From contig WRHR01000010.1 of the NCBI GenBank assembly GCA_009783145.1, positions 1 to 35,821 of the forward strand: 35,821 nucleotides of DNA, given 5' to 3'. The stretch's first letter is position 1. Every line of letters begins with the position of its first letter. This stretch comes from Alphaproteobacteria bacterium. Lineage in GTDB: Bacteria; Pseudomonadota; Alphaproteobacteria; Rs-D84. Shown here one piece after another: positions 8,154 to 16,420 of the stretch. The notes under the pieces are model-generated. The model was given only the letters and a program-made list of their open reading frames with translations. It was not told the DNA's origin and made no database searches. Both the position numbers and the translations under genes were made by a program.

Positions 8154-8753
8154 ATGGCTCACCAGACAAAAATTACGGACGGGGATTATGACGGCGCGCG
8201 CGAAGTGACCGTTGCCTGCAACGGCTGCGATTGCAATCACAAAGACTGCATAATGCATAGGGCGATCGGCTATATGGCGAACCTCTCCAAAGGCGACGAG
8301 GTGCTGTTGGATCCAGACACGAAATATCCGTATCTATACAGGCTGCGGTCTTGGGATGTTCGCAGCGGCACCGGAACGGCCCTTACGTTCGACGGGATGG
8401 TCAGATGCATGCAGAATATGAGTGACGCCTGCCCGAAACATAGAGAGCCAAACACAGAGGCGATCCTGAAGCATGGCCATCTAATCGAAACCATGCAAAA
8501 TATCCAAGAAGCTTTCATGCCGAATGCGATAGTGATTACCAACGGTTTTTATTCGCAAACCATTGCCGGTCTTTGCATAAAAGTCCGCAGCGGCAATAAC
8601 TGCCTGGTATTTCAGACAATTGAAAATGACAAGAAGAATCCGCGGAAAACCGACGAAGGGTTCAAGGTCGACGCCAGCAGAACATATATTCAAGTTCTGG
8701 TGATGCAAGCGGAAAGAAGTTGCGTCCAATGCAAATCGGGCAATGGGATATAA
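8154..8753 (+). CDS. Unknown cysteine-rich cytoplasmic protein
   Basis: 199 residues, not recognised. The ATG at 8154 has AAGGGG upstream and a near-consensus promoter; a longer in-frame extension into the repeat element is rejected. No signal peptide or membrane segment is seen. Cysteines are clustered: C22-x2-C25-x-C27-x4-C32-x2-H35 near the N-terminus, C85, C93 and H96 in the middle, C141, C150, and C190-x2-C193 near the C-terminus. This arrangement suggests metal binding, possibly zinc or iron-sulphur (inference). It is a monocistronic unit between its own promoter and a strong terminator, following the ibrA/ibrB-like pair. Confidence 0.8.
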   Translation: MAHQTKITDGDYDGAREVTVACNGCDCNHKDCIMHRAIGYMANLSKGDEVLLDPDTKYPYLYRLRSWDVRSGTGTALTFDGMVRCMQNMSDACPKHREPNTEAILKHGHLIETMQNIQEAFMPNAIVITNGFYSQTIAGLCIKVRSGNNCLVFQTIENDKKNPRKTDEGFKVDASRTYIQVLVMQAERSCVQCKSGNGI

Positions 8754-8782
8754 AAAAAGTTGTATAGTGTAATTCGAAAAAT

Positions 8783-8818
8783 AAAAAACCGCCCCCGGAA
8801 CCCGGGGGCGGTTTTTTT
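8783..8818. terminator. Bidirectional terminator between convergent genes
   Basis: Perfect 10-bp GC stem (8789-8798 with 8802-8811, loop of 3) with an A-run before and a T-run after. It serves the gene ending at 8753 on the plus strand and the gene ending at 8823 on the minus strand. Confidence 0.9.
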
Positions 8819-8822
8819 AAAT

Positions 8823-9101
8823 CTAAATTTCTATTTCCTGTATACCGAGTAACACTTGCGACCGCGCCTGCTGTTTTTTATATTCTGTCGCATCCGCCGC
8901 AAGCTCTAAAATTTTTTGAATCTCTTTTCCCATTTCAATCTTTCTCTCCGCGTCAATAGGTCTTTTTGAATCCGTATATTCTTTCAGGTTTTTTGCCCGG
9001 AATCGTATATTATCTATCGCGGATTCATAATCGCGAATAATTTTATCGCGTTCTTCATTTTTAACTTCTGCCGCTGCAGCGGCAAATTTCTCTTTGTTCA
9101 T
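8823..9101 (-). CDS. Small Lys/Glu-rich helical protein, unknown
   Basis: 92 residues, not recognised. Start at the ATG at 9101 with a good AGGAG site. Almost entirely charged and alanine-rich helix (KFAAAAAEVKNEERDKIIRD and onward) with likely coiled-coil character; no cysteine, signal peptide or membrane segment. It lies downstream of tRNA-Arg on the same strand, with a -10-like TATAAA near 9126-9131. It ends at the shared terminator. Confidence 0.7.
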   Translation of the reverse strand: MNKEKFAAAAAEVKNEERDKIIRDYESAIDNIRFRAKNLKEYTDSKRPIDAERKIEMGKEIQKILELAADATEYKKQQARSQVLLGIQEIEI

Positions 9102-9183
9102 TTCCGAAACTCCTGTTCTGCATTTTTTATAGCATAGTTTTTGGGAAAAGTGTACAAAAAAATTTGGGGGAAATCTGAAAAAA

Positions 9184-9260
9184 TGGCGCGCCCACAAGGA
9201 TTCGAACCCTGAGTCTTCTGATCCGTAGTCAGATGCTTTATCCAGTTAAGCTATGGGCGC
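9184..9260 (-). tRNA. tRNA-Arg, anticodon ACG
   Basis: 77 nt including an encoded CCA. Acceptor strands GCGCCCA and TGGGCGC pair fully, with discriminator G. The anticodon stem TCTGA/TCAGA holds loop CTACGGA, giving anticodon ACG. The T loop contains GGTTCGAATCC. In bacteria this anticodon is normally deaminated to ICG by TadA and reads CGU, CGC and CGA. Confidence 0.97.
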
Positions 9261-9344
9261 TGGCCCGGGTCCCGGCGAAATCGTAGATTTCGTTGGGTGG
9301 GTATCGCGATACTATACATTACATTTACAAAAACGCAAGATTTT

Positions 9345-9599
9345 TTATTCCGGCAAAGCGCCCGGCCCGGGCGCGGTGCGGTTACGCTCGGCATAGACTA
9401 TCCGGCCTTTGTTCAGGTCGTACGGAGTCATTTCCACGCGAACTTTTTCGCCCACGTTTACCCAGATGCGAGACTTGCGCATCTTTCCCGACACGGTCGC
9501 CAGAATCTCGTGCCCGTTTTCAAGCTTCACGCGGAACATGGTGTTCGGCAGCTTGTCCTCCACCGTTCCGTTAAAAGTTATCACATCGTCTTTTGCCAT
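9345..9599 (-). CDS. infA: Translation initiation factor IF-1
   Basis: 84 residues. IF-1 binds the A site of the 30S subunit during initiation. The OB-fold sequence is recognisable: [20 protein letters not shown], then [21 protein letters not shown] and [10 protein letters not shown]. It carries a C-terminal tail of about 12 residues ([10 protein letters not shown]) beyond the usual 72-residue length. Start at the ATG at 9599. It has its own promoter overlapping the end of the preceding secreted-protein gene, and lies 84 bp upstream of tRNA-Arg on the same strand. Confidence 0.95.
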   Translation of the reverse strand: MAKDDVITFNGTVEDKLPNTMFRVKLENGHEILATVSGKMRKSRIWVNVGEKVRVEMTPYDLNKGRIVYAERNRTAPGPGALPE

Positions 9600-9622
9600 A
9601 AGAGCCCTTTTGTTGCTTGGCG

Positions 9623-9651
9623 ATTTTATACGCCCTGCCTCAAGAAATCAA
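9623..9651 (-). promoter_or_regulatory. infA promoter
   Basis: Minus strand: -35 TTGATT (9646-9651), 17-bp spacer, -10 TAAAAT (9623-9628). It lies directly after the stop codon of the gene at 9653-10396. Confidence 0.55.
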
Positions 9652-9652
9652 G

Positions 9653-10396
9653 TCATTTCCCAAAATGCTGCAGTTTTTTCTGCTGGGATATCGCGTACAT
9701 GCTATCGAATACGCTATTCGCGTCCGATGTTGTGGCCGGGAATCCGGGAACAGGCGCGCCCGTTATATAATCGCGCGCGCCGTTCAACGCTATTATCCTG
9801 TCGGGCAAATCCTTGGGCGCGGCGTTGCACTCTATATGATATTCCGGCCACGCATAGCGCTTGCCATAGCACTTGCCGCCCTGAAGCGCGATAACCCAGC
9901 CGTCGGGCGCTAAATCCAAGCACTTTGGCTGCGCGCTGGCGTTCAACAGCATAATTTCTCCGTTCGCCAATCTTTCGTCGCCTCCGCCGAGGGCGCCGGC
10001 GCAAAACACATTGACCCAGCCGCCGTTAACCATCGCCTGCGAGCCGTTGTTTCTGGTCTGTCGCGCACCCCAGCACTTTGACACCGAGTCCAAAGAAACC
10101 AAGTCGAAATCCGAATTCACTTGGCCGGATGAGATTTGGGATTTCGTCATAGGCTGCGGCTGGTCCGCCGACGATCCCCCGGCCAGCGCGCCGCCGCAAA
10201 CCAGCTTCAGCCCCCAGCAAAGCGCGCCGGTGTCCCAAAGCTGCGCGTCGAATCCGGTTCCCATAGACGGATAGCACTTATTCGGATCCAGCCGGCAGAT
10301 AGTAGGCTGAGTCCACCAGTCCGCGGCGTTTGCGGTGGATATAAGAAGCAAACTTGCAAACGCAAATCCGCCGAACGATCTCATTATTTTTTTCAT
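9653..10396 (-). CDS. Secreted Cys/Trp-rich protein with internal repeats, unknown
   Basis: 247 residues, not recognised. The ATG at 10396 has AGGAG upstream and starts a signal peptide (MKKIMRSFGG, hydrophobic core, cleavage near ANAA, residue 22). The mature part has a thrice-repeated pattern: CWGLKLVCGGALAGG, then CWGAR followed by FCAGALGGG, and a more distant CYGKRYAWPEYHIEC. This suggests duplicated small disulphide-linked units. A TTG-initiated cysteine-rich gene lies 26 bp upstream, so the two probably form an operon and may act together outside the inner membrane (inference). Confidence 0.8.
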   Translation of the reverse strand: MKKIMRSFGGFAFASLLLISTANAADWWTQPTICRLDPNKCYPSMGTGFDAQLWDTGALCWGLKLVCGGALAGGSSADQPQPMTKSQISSGQVNSDFDLVSLDSVSKCWGARQTRNNGSQAMVNGGWVNVFCAGALGGGDERLANGEIMLLNASAQPKCLDLAPDGWVIALQGGKCYGKRYAWPEYHIECNAAPKDLPDRIIALNGARDYITGAPVPGFPATTSDANSVFDSMYAISQQKKLQHFGK

Positions 10397-10422
10397 TGTG
10401 TTTCTCCTGTTAAGTTTGTTTT

Positions 10423-13011
10423 TTATCCCCCCGGTGTGGTGGTCGTGGTTGTAGTAGTTGTTGTTGTACTTCCCGTCCCCGTACCCGTTCCCATGCATGC
10501 GGCACCTGCTCCTATGCAAGTTCCATAGCAGGCGTTAAAACCTGTTTTGCATTTGCAGTACTTTGCCGCGCAATTGTTACCCTCGGGCAATCCCTGACCT
10601 GTGCATATTGTGCTCCATTCGGCATTCGCATCGCACGGCCAGCATCTGCCCCTATCTACGGAATTATCTTCGTAATTTTGCGGGATGCCGAAAGAGTTGG
10701 CGGGACACTTGCAATACGCGCGGTTTTCTTCGGAACCAGTACTGACGAAAGTGGACCATATGCATCCGCCCATTCCTTCCGGAGGGGCATCAGTCTTCAC
10801 ATCTCCGGGATATCTGCACTTGACGGTATCCACAAGCGCTTTGACAGAGCCACCAGAAGTCGCGGGGCATGTTATCTCCATACACCCGTCAGGCGGGTTG
10901 TTCTCGTTTGCTATCTCATTAGGCTTGCAACACTGCTTAACGCCCTTATCATCAAGCCACGCGTCGCCCTGGATTACGCAATACGGCGCGACGCATACGC
11001 CCCAGCCGTCGGATGCCGCCACCAGATCGATATAAAGCCTTATATTGGATTTCGAGCCGACAACATCCAGCCATTCGCCCGAATACCTTTCGCATTCCGA
11101 TTTCAACACCGTTCTCATCTCATACAGGATCGCGTCGAATACTCTGTTCACCGCCCCCATTATGTTTGCCGGCAGCGGCTCGCCCAAATCCGCGCGGACG
11201 CAGTTTTCGCGCGCGTAATTCGCCAGCAGCTCAAACACCGAGCCCGCCTGTTCCGGGCAGCCCCCGCGCAGATAGCAATCATACGAACCGGGATTGCGGA
11301 CTCGGCATGAATAAGGATAAGAATGCGCAAGATCGTTCGTAACCGCGCAGACTTCGCGGATATACTTGTCCAGGCTTTCTTCGCAATTCTCGAATATCTT
11401 GCTGCTGCCGACATCGCGGACGAACGTCAGCAAGGCTTCCAACCCGGGCGGCCCGCCGCCGAATATATAGGCGCATGTCTCTATCTTGTCCCGGCAAAGC
11501 GCGTCCGCGGTTCCGATCGATTGGCCGATTATAAGCTGCTCGTCCATATTTGCGAAGTTCCGCAATTGCTCGGTCTTCTCGTCATAGCATTGGTTGACGG
11601 CCGACATGCATTCGTCGCGGACCTGCTTTACGCGCGCCTGCTGAGTCTGATAAATTTCTATTATCGCCTGGCGCTTGAACTCCTGCCAAACATCGTCCGC
11701 GATATCGCGGCAGGTGTCCAGGCCGCGCTCGGCCGCGGATTTCTGATTGTTCAGCTTCGTTACCAAAAGCTGGTTGACGTTAAGCGTCAAAATATCCCCG
11801 TCCAGCGACAACTGACTTTCAAGCTTGAAAAAGTCGGGGCTGTAAATCGGCTCGCCCGTGTTATAGTCCAGGTACAGGCCGGTCACGTCCAAGCAATGCA
11901 CATAATTCTTTCCGCAGGATATGTCGCTGGTGATGTCCTTGCGCACTTGCGCGATGCACTCGTTGATAGCGGTGGAATTATGAGCGTTATAATTTTCCAG
12001 CCGCGCGATATCCATTTCGCGGCCACTCGCGCGCACAGCGGCGGCAGCCGTCGTTTTCTTGCCTGCAATCGCTGCGGAGACAGTGTTGCAATCCTGTTCT
12101 ATATACATCCCGTACGCCGACACCACCATGTTCAAAGTCGCGCTGCGCGGGCAGTATCCGGCCACCATTTCCATGCACTGCCCATGCACCAGGTTGTACA
12201 GATGCTCGCCCTCCATGCTGGCGATGTCCGCGCCGCCGATGAAATCCGGAGTAGACCATATCGCGCCGATGTCGCCGGCAATGTCCGTCCTGCCCGCGGT
12301 GGAAAGAGACTGCGCCTTCGTCGTGCCCAGGACCGCGGAAATCCCCGCAAGTTTTTGCGCGCTTTCCGACTTGTCTTTGGCAAGGGTGCTTTCGCCTTCG
12401 GTCGCGCGCAAGGACGCGGCGACTTCTTTCGCGGTTTTCGAAACCGCGTCTATGTTATAGTCGGCGAAATTCTGCAAGGATTCTTTTGTCTGGGCGACTT
12501 TGCGTTCCATCTCGCGCAGGCCGTTCAACCGGGACGAGCAGATGCAGCGCCGATAAGTATCGCTCGCGCCCGCGCAGAATTGATCCATGCAAGTGAAATA
12601 AGCGTCGCGGCAAGTATTGTACTCGCCGCTCATCGACGCGCCGGTCGGCGCGATGGTCGCGCGGGCCGCAACTGGGGCGCGCGCCGGGCTGGCGGCGGCT
12701 GCGCGCGCGTTGGTCGGCGCGCTCCGGATGGCCGCGCTGCTATCGCGGGCGGGGGTATTAACGGCGGAGCGAACCGCCACTTGCGGGCTTGCGCTTCGCG
12801 CCGAGACACTCGTCGCGGTTGTCCGCGTGGCAGTGCCTCGAACGGCTTCACGCGCGGCAGGCGTTGCATTACGCGCCGCTGCTTGCTGCGTAGCGGCACG
12901 CGGGGATTGCTGGATTTGTTGATTAGCGGCGGTTGCCGCAGATACGGAAAACACAGGCGCCATGCCAAAGACGACGCAAATCAGCCCGCAAAAACCTAAA
13001 ATTTTGCGCAA
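10423..13011 (-). CDS. Large secreted cysteine-rich protein, paralogue 3
   Basis: 862 residues, family not recognised. Start placed at the TTG at 13011, because it follows AAGGG and yields MRKILGFCG plus a signal peptide, nearly the same start as the protein at 17123-19384. A second in-frame TTG at 13062 lies inside the likely promoter. A long Ala/Arg/Thr-rich linker (about 30-128) precedes C134-x6-C141-MDQF-C146-x9-C156-x-C158, the signature shared with the proteins at 299-3052 and 3195-5360. Helical paired cysteines follow. The C-terminal third has denser cysteines (CKCKTGFNACYGTC) and the protein ends in an 11-threonine run then PGG. First gene of an operon with 9653-10396. The low-complexity linker and tail look like surface spacers (inference). 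Confidence 0.85.
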   Translation of the reverse strand: MRKILGFCGLICVVFGMAPVFSVSAATAANQQIQQSPRAATQQAAARNATPAAREAVRGTATRTTATSVSARSASPQVAVRSAVNTPARDSSAAIRSAPTNARAAAASPARAPVAARATIAPTGASMSGEYNTCRDAYFTCMDQFCAGASDTYRRCICSSRLNGLREMERKVAQTKESLQNFADYNIDAVSKTAKEVAASLRATEGESTLAKDKSESAQKLAGISAVLGTTKAQSLSTAGRTDIAGDIGAIWSTPDFIGGADIASMEGEHLYNLVHGQCMEMVAGYCPRSATLNMVVSAYGMYIEQDCNTVSAAIAGKKTTAAAAVRASGREMDIARLENYNAHNSTAINECIAQVRKDITSDISCGKNYVHCLDVTGLYLDYNTGEPIYSPDFFKLESQLSLDGDILTLNVNQLLVTKLNNQKSAAERGLDTCRDIADDVWQEFKRQAIIEIYQTQQARVKQVRDECMSAVNQCYDEKTEQLRNFANMDEQLIIGQSIGTADALCRDKIETCAYIFGGGPPGLEALLTFVRDVGSSKIFENCEESLDKYIREVCAVTNDLAHSYPYSCRVRNPGSYDCYLRGGCPEQAGSVFELLANYARENCVRADLGEPLPANIMGAVNRVFDAILYEMRTVLKSECERYSGEWLDVVGSKSNIRLYIDLVAASDGWGVCVAPYCVIQGDAWLDDKGVKQCCKPNEIANENNPPDGCMEITCPATSGGSVKALVDTVKCRYPGDVKTDAPPEGMGGCIWSTFVSTGSEENRAYCKCPANSFGIPQNYEDNSVDRGRCWPCDANAEWSTICTGQGLPEGNNCAAKYCKCKTGFNACYGTCIGAGAACMGTGTGTGSTTTTTTTTTTTPGG

Positions 13012-13037
13012 TTTTTCCCTTGAATTTCCTTGTTTTA

Positions 13038-13067
13038 ATTCTACATTATTTATACGACCCAACGCAA
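13038..13067 (-). promoter_or_regulatory. Possible promoter of the gene at 10423-13011
   Basis: Minus strand: -35-like TTGCGT (13062-13067), 18-bp spacer, -10 TAGAAT (13038-13043). It would give a leader of about 20 nt before the TTG at 13011. The fit is moderate. Confidence 0.4.
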
Positions 13068-13107
13068 GGGCAAATCCGAGCTAAAACTCGCGAATCGGAA
13101 AATTCGA

Positions 13108-13116
13108 TGTTATAAT
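13108..13116 (+). promoter_or_regulatory. Extended -10 promoter upstream of clpP
   Basis: TGT-TATAAT forms an extended -10 (TGn then TATAAT at 13111-13116); no clear -35 box is seen. A transcript from here would carry the H4 hairpin element in its leader before clpP. Confidence 0.5.
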
Positions 13117-13126
13117 GGGTTTACCG

Positions 13127-13281
13127 ATTAGCAATTAGCAATTAGCAATTAGCAATTATTAGTGTTGCAATTGTGGAAAAGTTGGTTGCTCTGAAAACAA
13201 ACAAAGGAAAATATTTGGCGATTTGGCACACAGCATGAAGCGGAAACAACTGCTAATTGCTAATTGCTAATTGCTAATTAT
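13127..13281. repeat. Heptamer-arm hairpin element H4 (ATTAGCA units) with conserved core
   Basis: Left arm 13127-13158 has four to five ATTAGCA units; right arm 13251-13280 is the reverse complement. The roughly 90-nt core contains a stretch that recurs, inverted, at 30685-30774. Lies between the likely clpP promoter and the clpP ribosome site. Confidence 0.9.
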
Positions 13282-13304
13282 TTGCGACGATAGGAGCAAA
13301 TGAA

Positions 13305-13889
13305 ATGTCATTAATTCCAATGGTTATCGAAGAATCCCCGCGGGGCGAGCGCAGTTTCGACATTTACAGCCGGCTGCTGCGCGACCGCATAATAATGCTT
13401 CAGGGAGAAATTAACGCGCAAATGGCGAATACCATCATCGCGCAGATGTTGTTCTTGGAATCGGAAAATCCGAACGCGGATATATCGTTGTATATCCAAA
13501 GCCCCGGCGGAGAGGTATCCGCAGGCTTTGCAATTATGGATACCATGCTTTATATCAAATCAAATGTTTCAACCATCGGCATGGGGATGGTCGCATCTTT
13601 TGGATCGGCTCTTTTGGCGGCGGGTGAAAAGGGGAAACGCTTCGCTCTGCCCAACGCCAGCGTTATGATACATCAGCCTTGGGGCGGCACAAGAGGCCAA
13701 GTTACGGATATGGAAATACAACTGGCGCAAATCCAAAAAGATAAAAAGAAATTGACTTCTTATATGGCTGAATTTACCGGCAAAACCGAAAAACAATTGC
13801 ATGACGCGATGGAGCGTGACAACTACATGTCCGCCGAGGAAGCTCAAAAATTCGGCCTTATTGATGAAGTGATGGTGAAAAAGGTTTAA
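13305..13889 (+). CDS. clpP: ATP-dependent Clp protease proteolytic subunit ClpP
   Basis: 194 residues, the usual length. ClpP forms a double-heptamer serine protease that degrades proteins fed by ClpX or ClpA. The catalytic triad is visible: Ser98 in MVASFGS, His123 in MIHQPWGG and Asp172 in [13 protein letters not shown] (66-71) and GLIDEV near the end are also typical. ATG at 13305 with AGGAG upstream. clpX follows 105 bp downstream across a dispersed palindromic repeat, the normal gene pairing. The leader appears to contain hairpin element H4. Confidence 0.98.
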   Translation: MSLIPMVIEESPRGERSFDIYSRLLRDRIIMLQGEINAQMANTIIAQMLFLESENPNADISLYIQSPGGEVSAGFAIMDTMLYIKSNVSTIGMGMVASFGSALLAAGEKGKRFALPNASVMIHQPWGGTRGQVTDMEIQLAQIQKDKKKLTSYMAEFTGKTEKQLHDAMERDNYMSAEEAQKFGLIDEVMVKKV

Positions 13890-13898
13890 ATTATTTAA

Positions 13899-13977
13899 CT
13901 GGATTGCCGCGCCCTTCGGGCTCGCAATGACAATTTATACCGATTTGTCATTGCGAGGCAAAGCCGAAGCAATCCAG
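13899..13977. repeat. Dispersed palindromic repeat (CTGGATTGC...GCAATCCAG), copy 2
   Basis: Same inverted ends and inner CTCGCAATGACAA/TTGTCATTGCGAG blocks as copy 1; the central TTATACCGAT is also identical to copy 1. Lies between clpP and clpX and would form a hairpin in a shared transcript. Confidence 0.85.
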
Positions 13978-13994
13978 TAAATGGAGCATATCAA

Positions 13995-15251
13995 ATGTCC
14001 GAAAATGAAAACAAAAAAGAAAAACCGGCGCAAATCTGCAGCTTTTGCGGCAAGCAAATGCACGAGGTCAAGCGCCTTGTATCCGGCAAGAACGTCTGCA
14101 TCTGCGACGAGTGCATTAATCTCTGCAACGATATTCTCGCGGACGACGACAAGCAGAAAATTACGCAGGAAGCGTCCGCCCTGCCCACTCCTGCCAAGAT
14201 TTATAAAATCTTGAATGAGTACGTAATCGGCCAGATCGAGGCAAAACGCACGCTGGCGGTCGCGGTCTATAACCACTACAAGCGCCACAGCGCGGGCCTG
14301 CGCAGCGATGTCGAGGTACAGAAATCCAATATCCTGATGATTGGCCCGACGGGAACGGGAAAAACCCTTTTTGCGCAGACTTTGGCGCGAATACTGGACG
14401 TGCCGTTTGCGATTGCGGACGCCACGACGCTTACCGAGGCGGGCTATGTCGGCGAAGACGTGGAAAATATTCTGACGCGGCTGGTTCAGAATGCTAATTT
14501 TGATATAGATCGCGCGCAGCGCGGAATAATTTACATCGACGAGATTGATAAAATCGCGCGCAAAAGCGAAAATCCCAGTCTCACGCGCGACGTTTCCGGC
14601 GAAGGCGTGCAGCAGGCCTTGCTAAAATTGATTGAAGGGACGGTTGCGAACGTATCGCCACAGGGCGGCGGGCGCAAGCATCCTGGGGAGAGCACATTAA
14701 GCCTGGATACCGGCAAAATATTGTTCATCTGCGGCGGCGCGTTTGATGGCCTTAACAAAATCATCGCGGCGCGTTTGAACGAGCGCGCGGGCATCGGCTT
14801 CGGCGCGACAGTCGTCAGCAAAAAAGACCGGTTGGAAAAAACAAAATTAGCCGATGTACAGCCCGAAGACCTGGTCCGATTCGGAATCATACCGGAATTA
14901 ATTGGAAGACTGCCGGTTATTACGGCGCTGACCGAGCTGGACGAGGATGCATTGGTGGAAATCCTGACCAAGCCGAAAAACGCGATAGTGCGGCAATATC
15001 AAGCCCTTTTGGAAATGGAAGGCGTAAAGCTGGTTATCAAAGACGACGCGCTGCATGCGATTGCAAAAAAGGCGCTTGCGCGCAAATCCGGAGCGCGCGG
15101 ATTGCGGTCGATACTTGAAAAATTGTTATTGCAGCCGATGTTTGACGCCCCCGACCGGGATAACCTGGCCGAGATAGTAATAGATTCGGATGTAGTGGAA
15201 GGCAAAAAACCGCCGGTCGAGATAATTGCGAAAGCGAAAAAAGCGGCTTAA
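13995..15251 (+). CDS. clpX: ClpX, ATP-dependent unfoldase of ClpXP
   Basis: 418 residues, normal length. AAA+ hexamer that recognises, unfolds and threads substrates into ClpP. N-terminal zinc-binding domain with C15, C18, C37 and C40. Walker A GPTGTGKT (117-124), pore-loop GYVG (150-153) and Walker B IIYIDEID (178-185) are present. The GRLPV segment for the sensor region and a C-terminal small domain with SGARGLRSI also fit. ATG at 13995 with GGAG upstream. Downstream of clpP in the same direction, ending in a terminator. Confidence 0.98.
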   Translation: MSENENKKEKPAQICSFCGKQMHEVKRLVSGKNVCICDECINLCNDILADDDKQKITQEASALPTPAKIYKILNEYVIGQIEAKRTLAVAVYNHYKRHSAGLRSDVEVQKSNILMIGPTGTGKTLFAQTLARILDVPFAIADATTLTEAGYVGEDVENILTRLVQNANFDIDRAQRGIIYIDEIDKIARKSENPSLTRDVSGEGVQQALLKLIEGTVANVSPQGGGRKHPGESTLSLDTGKILFICGGAFDGLNKIIAARLNERAGIGFGATVVSKKDRLEKTKLADVQPEDLVRFGIIPELIGRLPVITALTELDEDALVEILTKPKNAIVRQYQALLEMEGVKLVIKDDALHAIAKKALARKSGARGLRSILEKLLLQPMFDAPDRDNLAEIVIDSDVVEGKKPPVEIIAKAKKAA

Positions 15252-15280
15252 AATCGCATCGAAAGATGCGATTTTATTTT
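15251..15280 (+). terminator. clpX terminator
   Basis: A 9-10 bp stem (15251-15260 with 15265-15274) closed by a GAAA tetraloop and followed by a T-rich run. Confidence 0.85.
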
Positions 15281-15304
15281 TTCATTGCTTTGCAATGAAA
15301 AAGA

Positions 15305-15423
15305 TTGTCACCCCGGCGCAGGCCGGGGCAGGTCTTTAAACCGCGACGCTTTAGCGTCGCCAACATTGGTCGCGCAAAGCGCGACGTTTCATGGGCCCAC
15401 TCCGGCCTACGCCGGAGTGACAA
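15305..15423. repeat. Dispersed inverted repeat with TTGTCAyyCC ends, copy 2
   Basis: Ends TTGTCACCCCGGCGCAGGC and GCCGGAGTGACAA. Inside are hairpins such as GCGACGCTTTAGCGTCGC and the TGGGCCC motif shared with the copy at 118-243. It occupies the stretch between the clpX terminator and the promoter at 15496. Confidence 0.75.
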
Positions 15424-15495
15424 GAAATTAAATGTTTGAAAATCCCCCAAAAATCACCCCGAAAACCCAAAAAAATACTTTTTTGACAAAACCAC

Positions 15496-15523
15496 TTGAC
15501 AAATCGATTTTATGTAGTATATT
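15496..15523 (+). promoter_or_regulatory. Promoter of the gene at 15557, with spacer palindrome
   Basis: -35 TTGACA (15496-15501), 16-bp spacer, -10 TATATT (15518-15523). The spacer starts with the palindrome AATCGATT (15502-15509). A second TTGACA lies 13 bp upstream (15483-15488). TTGACAAATCGA is shared with the promoter at 8103. Confidence 0.7.
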
Positions 15524-15556
15524 GATTGCATAACAACTAACAATAGGAGGCTTGTT

Positions 15557-16180
15557 ATGACAGATCAGGAAAGAATTGAACAAGAATTGCAGGACCAGGA
15601 TCAGCAGGATCAAGGCGGCAAGAAAAATAAAAAACAAAGGAAACCGATACCTGCGATAGTGTGGGTTGGAAGTGCGGCGGCGCTTGCCCTCATACTCGCC
15701 ATAGTCGGTATCAGCAAGGCCGGCGGCGCCAAGAAAGCGGCCGATGCCGCGGCAGCGGAAGCTGGAAAGGCTAATACCGAAATTAAGAAAATCGGAGGCC
15801 AAGTAACCGAAATAGCCGAAGGAATAGCTGCCCGTGATAGCACTATTCTGAAGCTTCAGGAAGGCCAGGCGAAGATTACCGAGGGCGTAAATGGATTGGT
15901 TGAGGTGGTTACAGAACTCAAAGAAGCTCATAACGAACACGTTACTAACCATCCTTGCGGTAAGAAATCCGGCAACGGTAGCGGCAACTCCGGTAACGGT
16001 GCCGGCACTGGTAATGGTACTGGCAACGGCGCTGGTAACAGCGCTGGCAATGGCGCTGGCGACGGGATCAATATCCACAACGAGAACAAGGTTATCGTTG
16101 GCGATGTCAAGGAAGTGGCCGTACCCGGCACGGACTGCTATATCAAAATTATAGCGCCTGCGGCGAAAAACCAACGCTAA
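15557..16180 (+). CDS. Single-pass membrane protein with coiled coil and Gly/Asn linker, unknown
   Basis: 207 residues, not recognised. TAGGAGG ribosome site. A charged Gln/Asp-rich cytoplasmic N-terminus (1-30) precedes one transmembrane helix (about 31-52), followed by an Ala-rich then heptad-like coiled coil (about 60-130, ITEGVNGLVEVVTELKEAH). Next comes a Gly/Asn/Ser/Ala linker made of repeated GN/GA units (about 138-170), and a short C-terminal domain with a lone Cys194. No cleavable signal. The layout (TM, coiled coil, flexible linker, small domain) resembles the protein encoded at 16481. Both are monocistronic with near-consensus promoters. A cell-envelope structural role is inference. 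Confidence 0.8.
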   Translation: MTDQERIEQELQDQDQQDQGGKKNKKQRKPIPAIVWVGSAAALALILAIVGISKAGGAKKAADAAAAEAGKANTEIKKIGGQVTEIAEGIAARDSTILKLQEGQAKITEGVNGLVEVVTELKEAHNEHVTNHPCGKKSGNGSGNSGNGAGTGNGTGNGAGNSAGNGAGDGINIHNENKVIVGDVKEVAVPGTDCYIKIIAPAAKNQR

Positions 16181-16199
16181 ATAAAAAACGAAACGAAAA

Positions 16200-16222
16200 A
16201 TCCGCCGAGTGGCGGATTTTTT
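16200..16222 (+). terminator. Terminator of the gene at 15557
   Basis: 6-bp stem TCCGCC/GGCGGA (16201-16206 with 16211-16216, loop GAGT) preceded by an A-run and followed by six T residues. Confidence 0.85.
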
Positions 16223-16227
16223 CATTG

Positions 16228-16336
16228 CTGGATTGCCGCGCCCTGCGGGCTCGCAATGACAATTTGGTGTTCGTTCAGGGGCCAGGTGCCCTATTCTACT
16301 CCACATTGTCATTGCGAGCGAAGCGAAGCAATCCAG
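16228..16336. repeat. Dispersed palindromic repeat (CTGGATTGC...GCAATCCAG), copy 3
   Basis: Conserved inverted ends and CTCGCAATGACAA/TTGTCATTGCGAG inner blocks, with a longer central insert including GGCCAGGTGCC. It lies directly after a terminator. No gene is seen in the roughly 300-bp gap to 16481 apart from this repeat and the next promoter. Confidence 0.85.
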
Positions 16337-16420
16337 TAGATAAAGCATTCATATTTTTTATTGCCCAAGACACGCCCCTGCCCTATTTTGACAAATCCGC
16401 ACCGCATCCTAACAAATTGC

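Noticed and set aside
9275-9291. Terminator between infA and tRNA-Arg (CGAAATC-GTA-GATTTCG)
   Set aside because: The stem is good but no T-run follows on either strand, so termination is not supported.
11323-12999. Long plus-strand open frame (558 codons) opposite the cysteine-rich gene
   Set aside because: Shadow of the minus-strand gene: no ribosome site or domain, and the opposite frame has a signal peptide and family signature.
13012-13062. Upstream TTG start for the gene at 10423
   Set aside because: It would put a polar stretch before the signal peptide and lies within the probable promoter.
13127-13281. CRISPR-like array from repeated ATTAGCA
   Set aside because: Units are 7 bp without spacers and the second block is inverted; this is a hairpin element.
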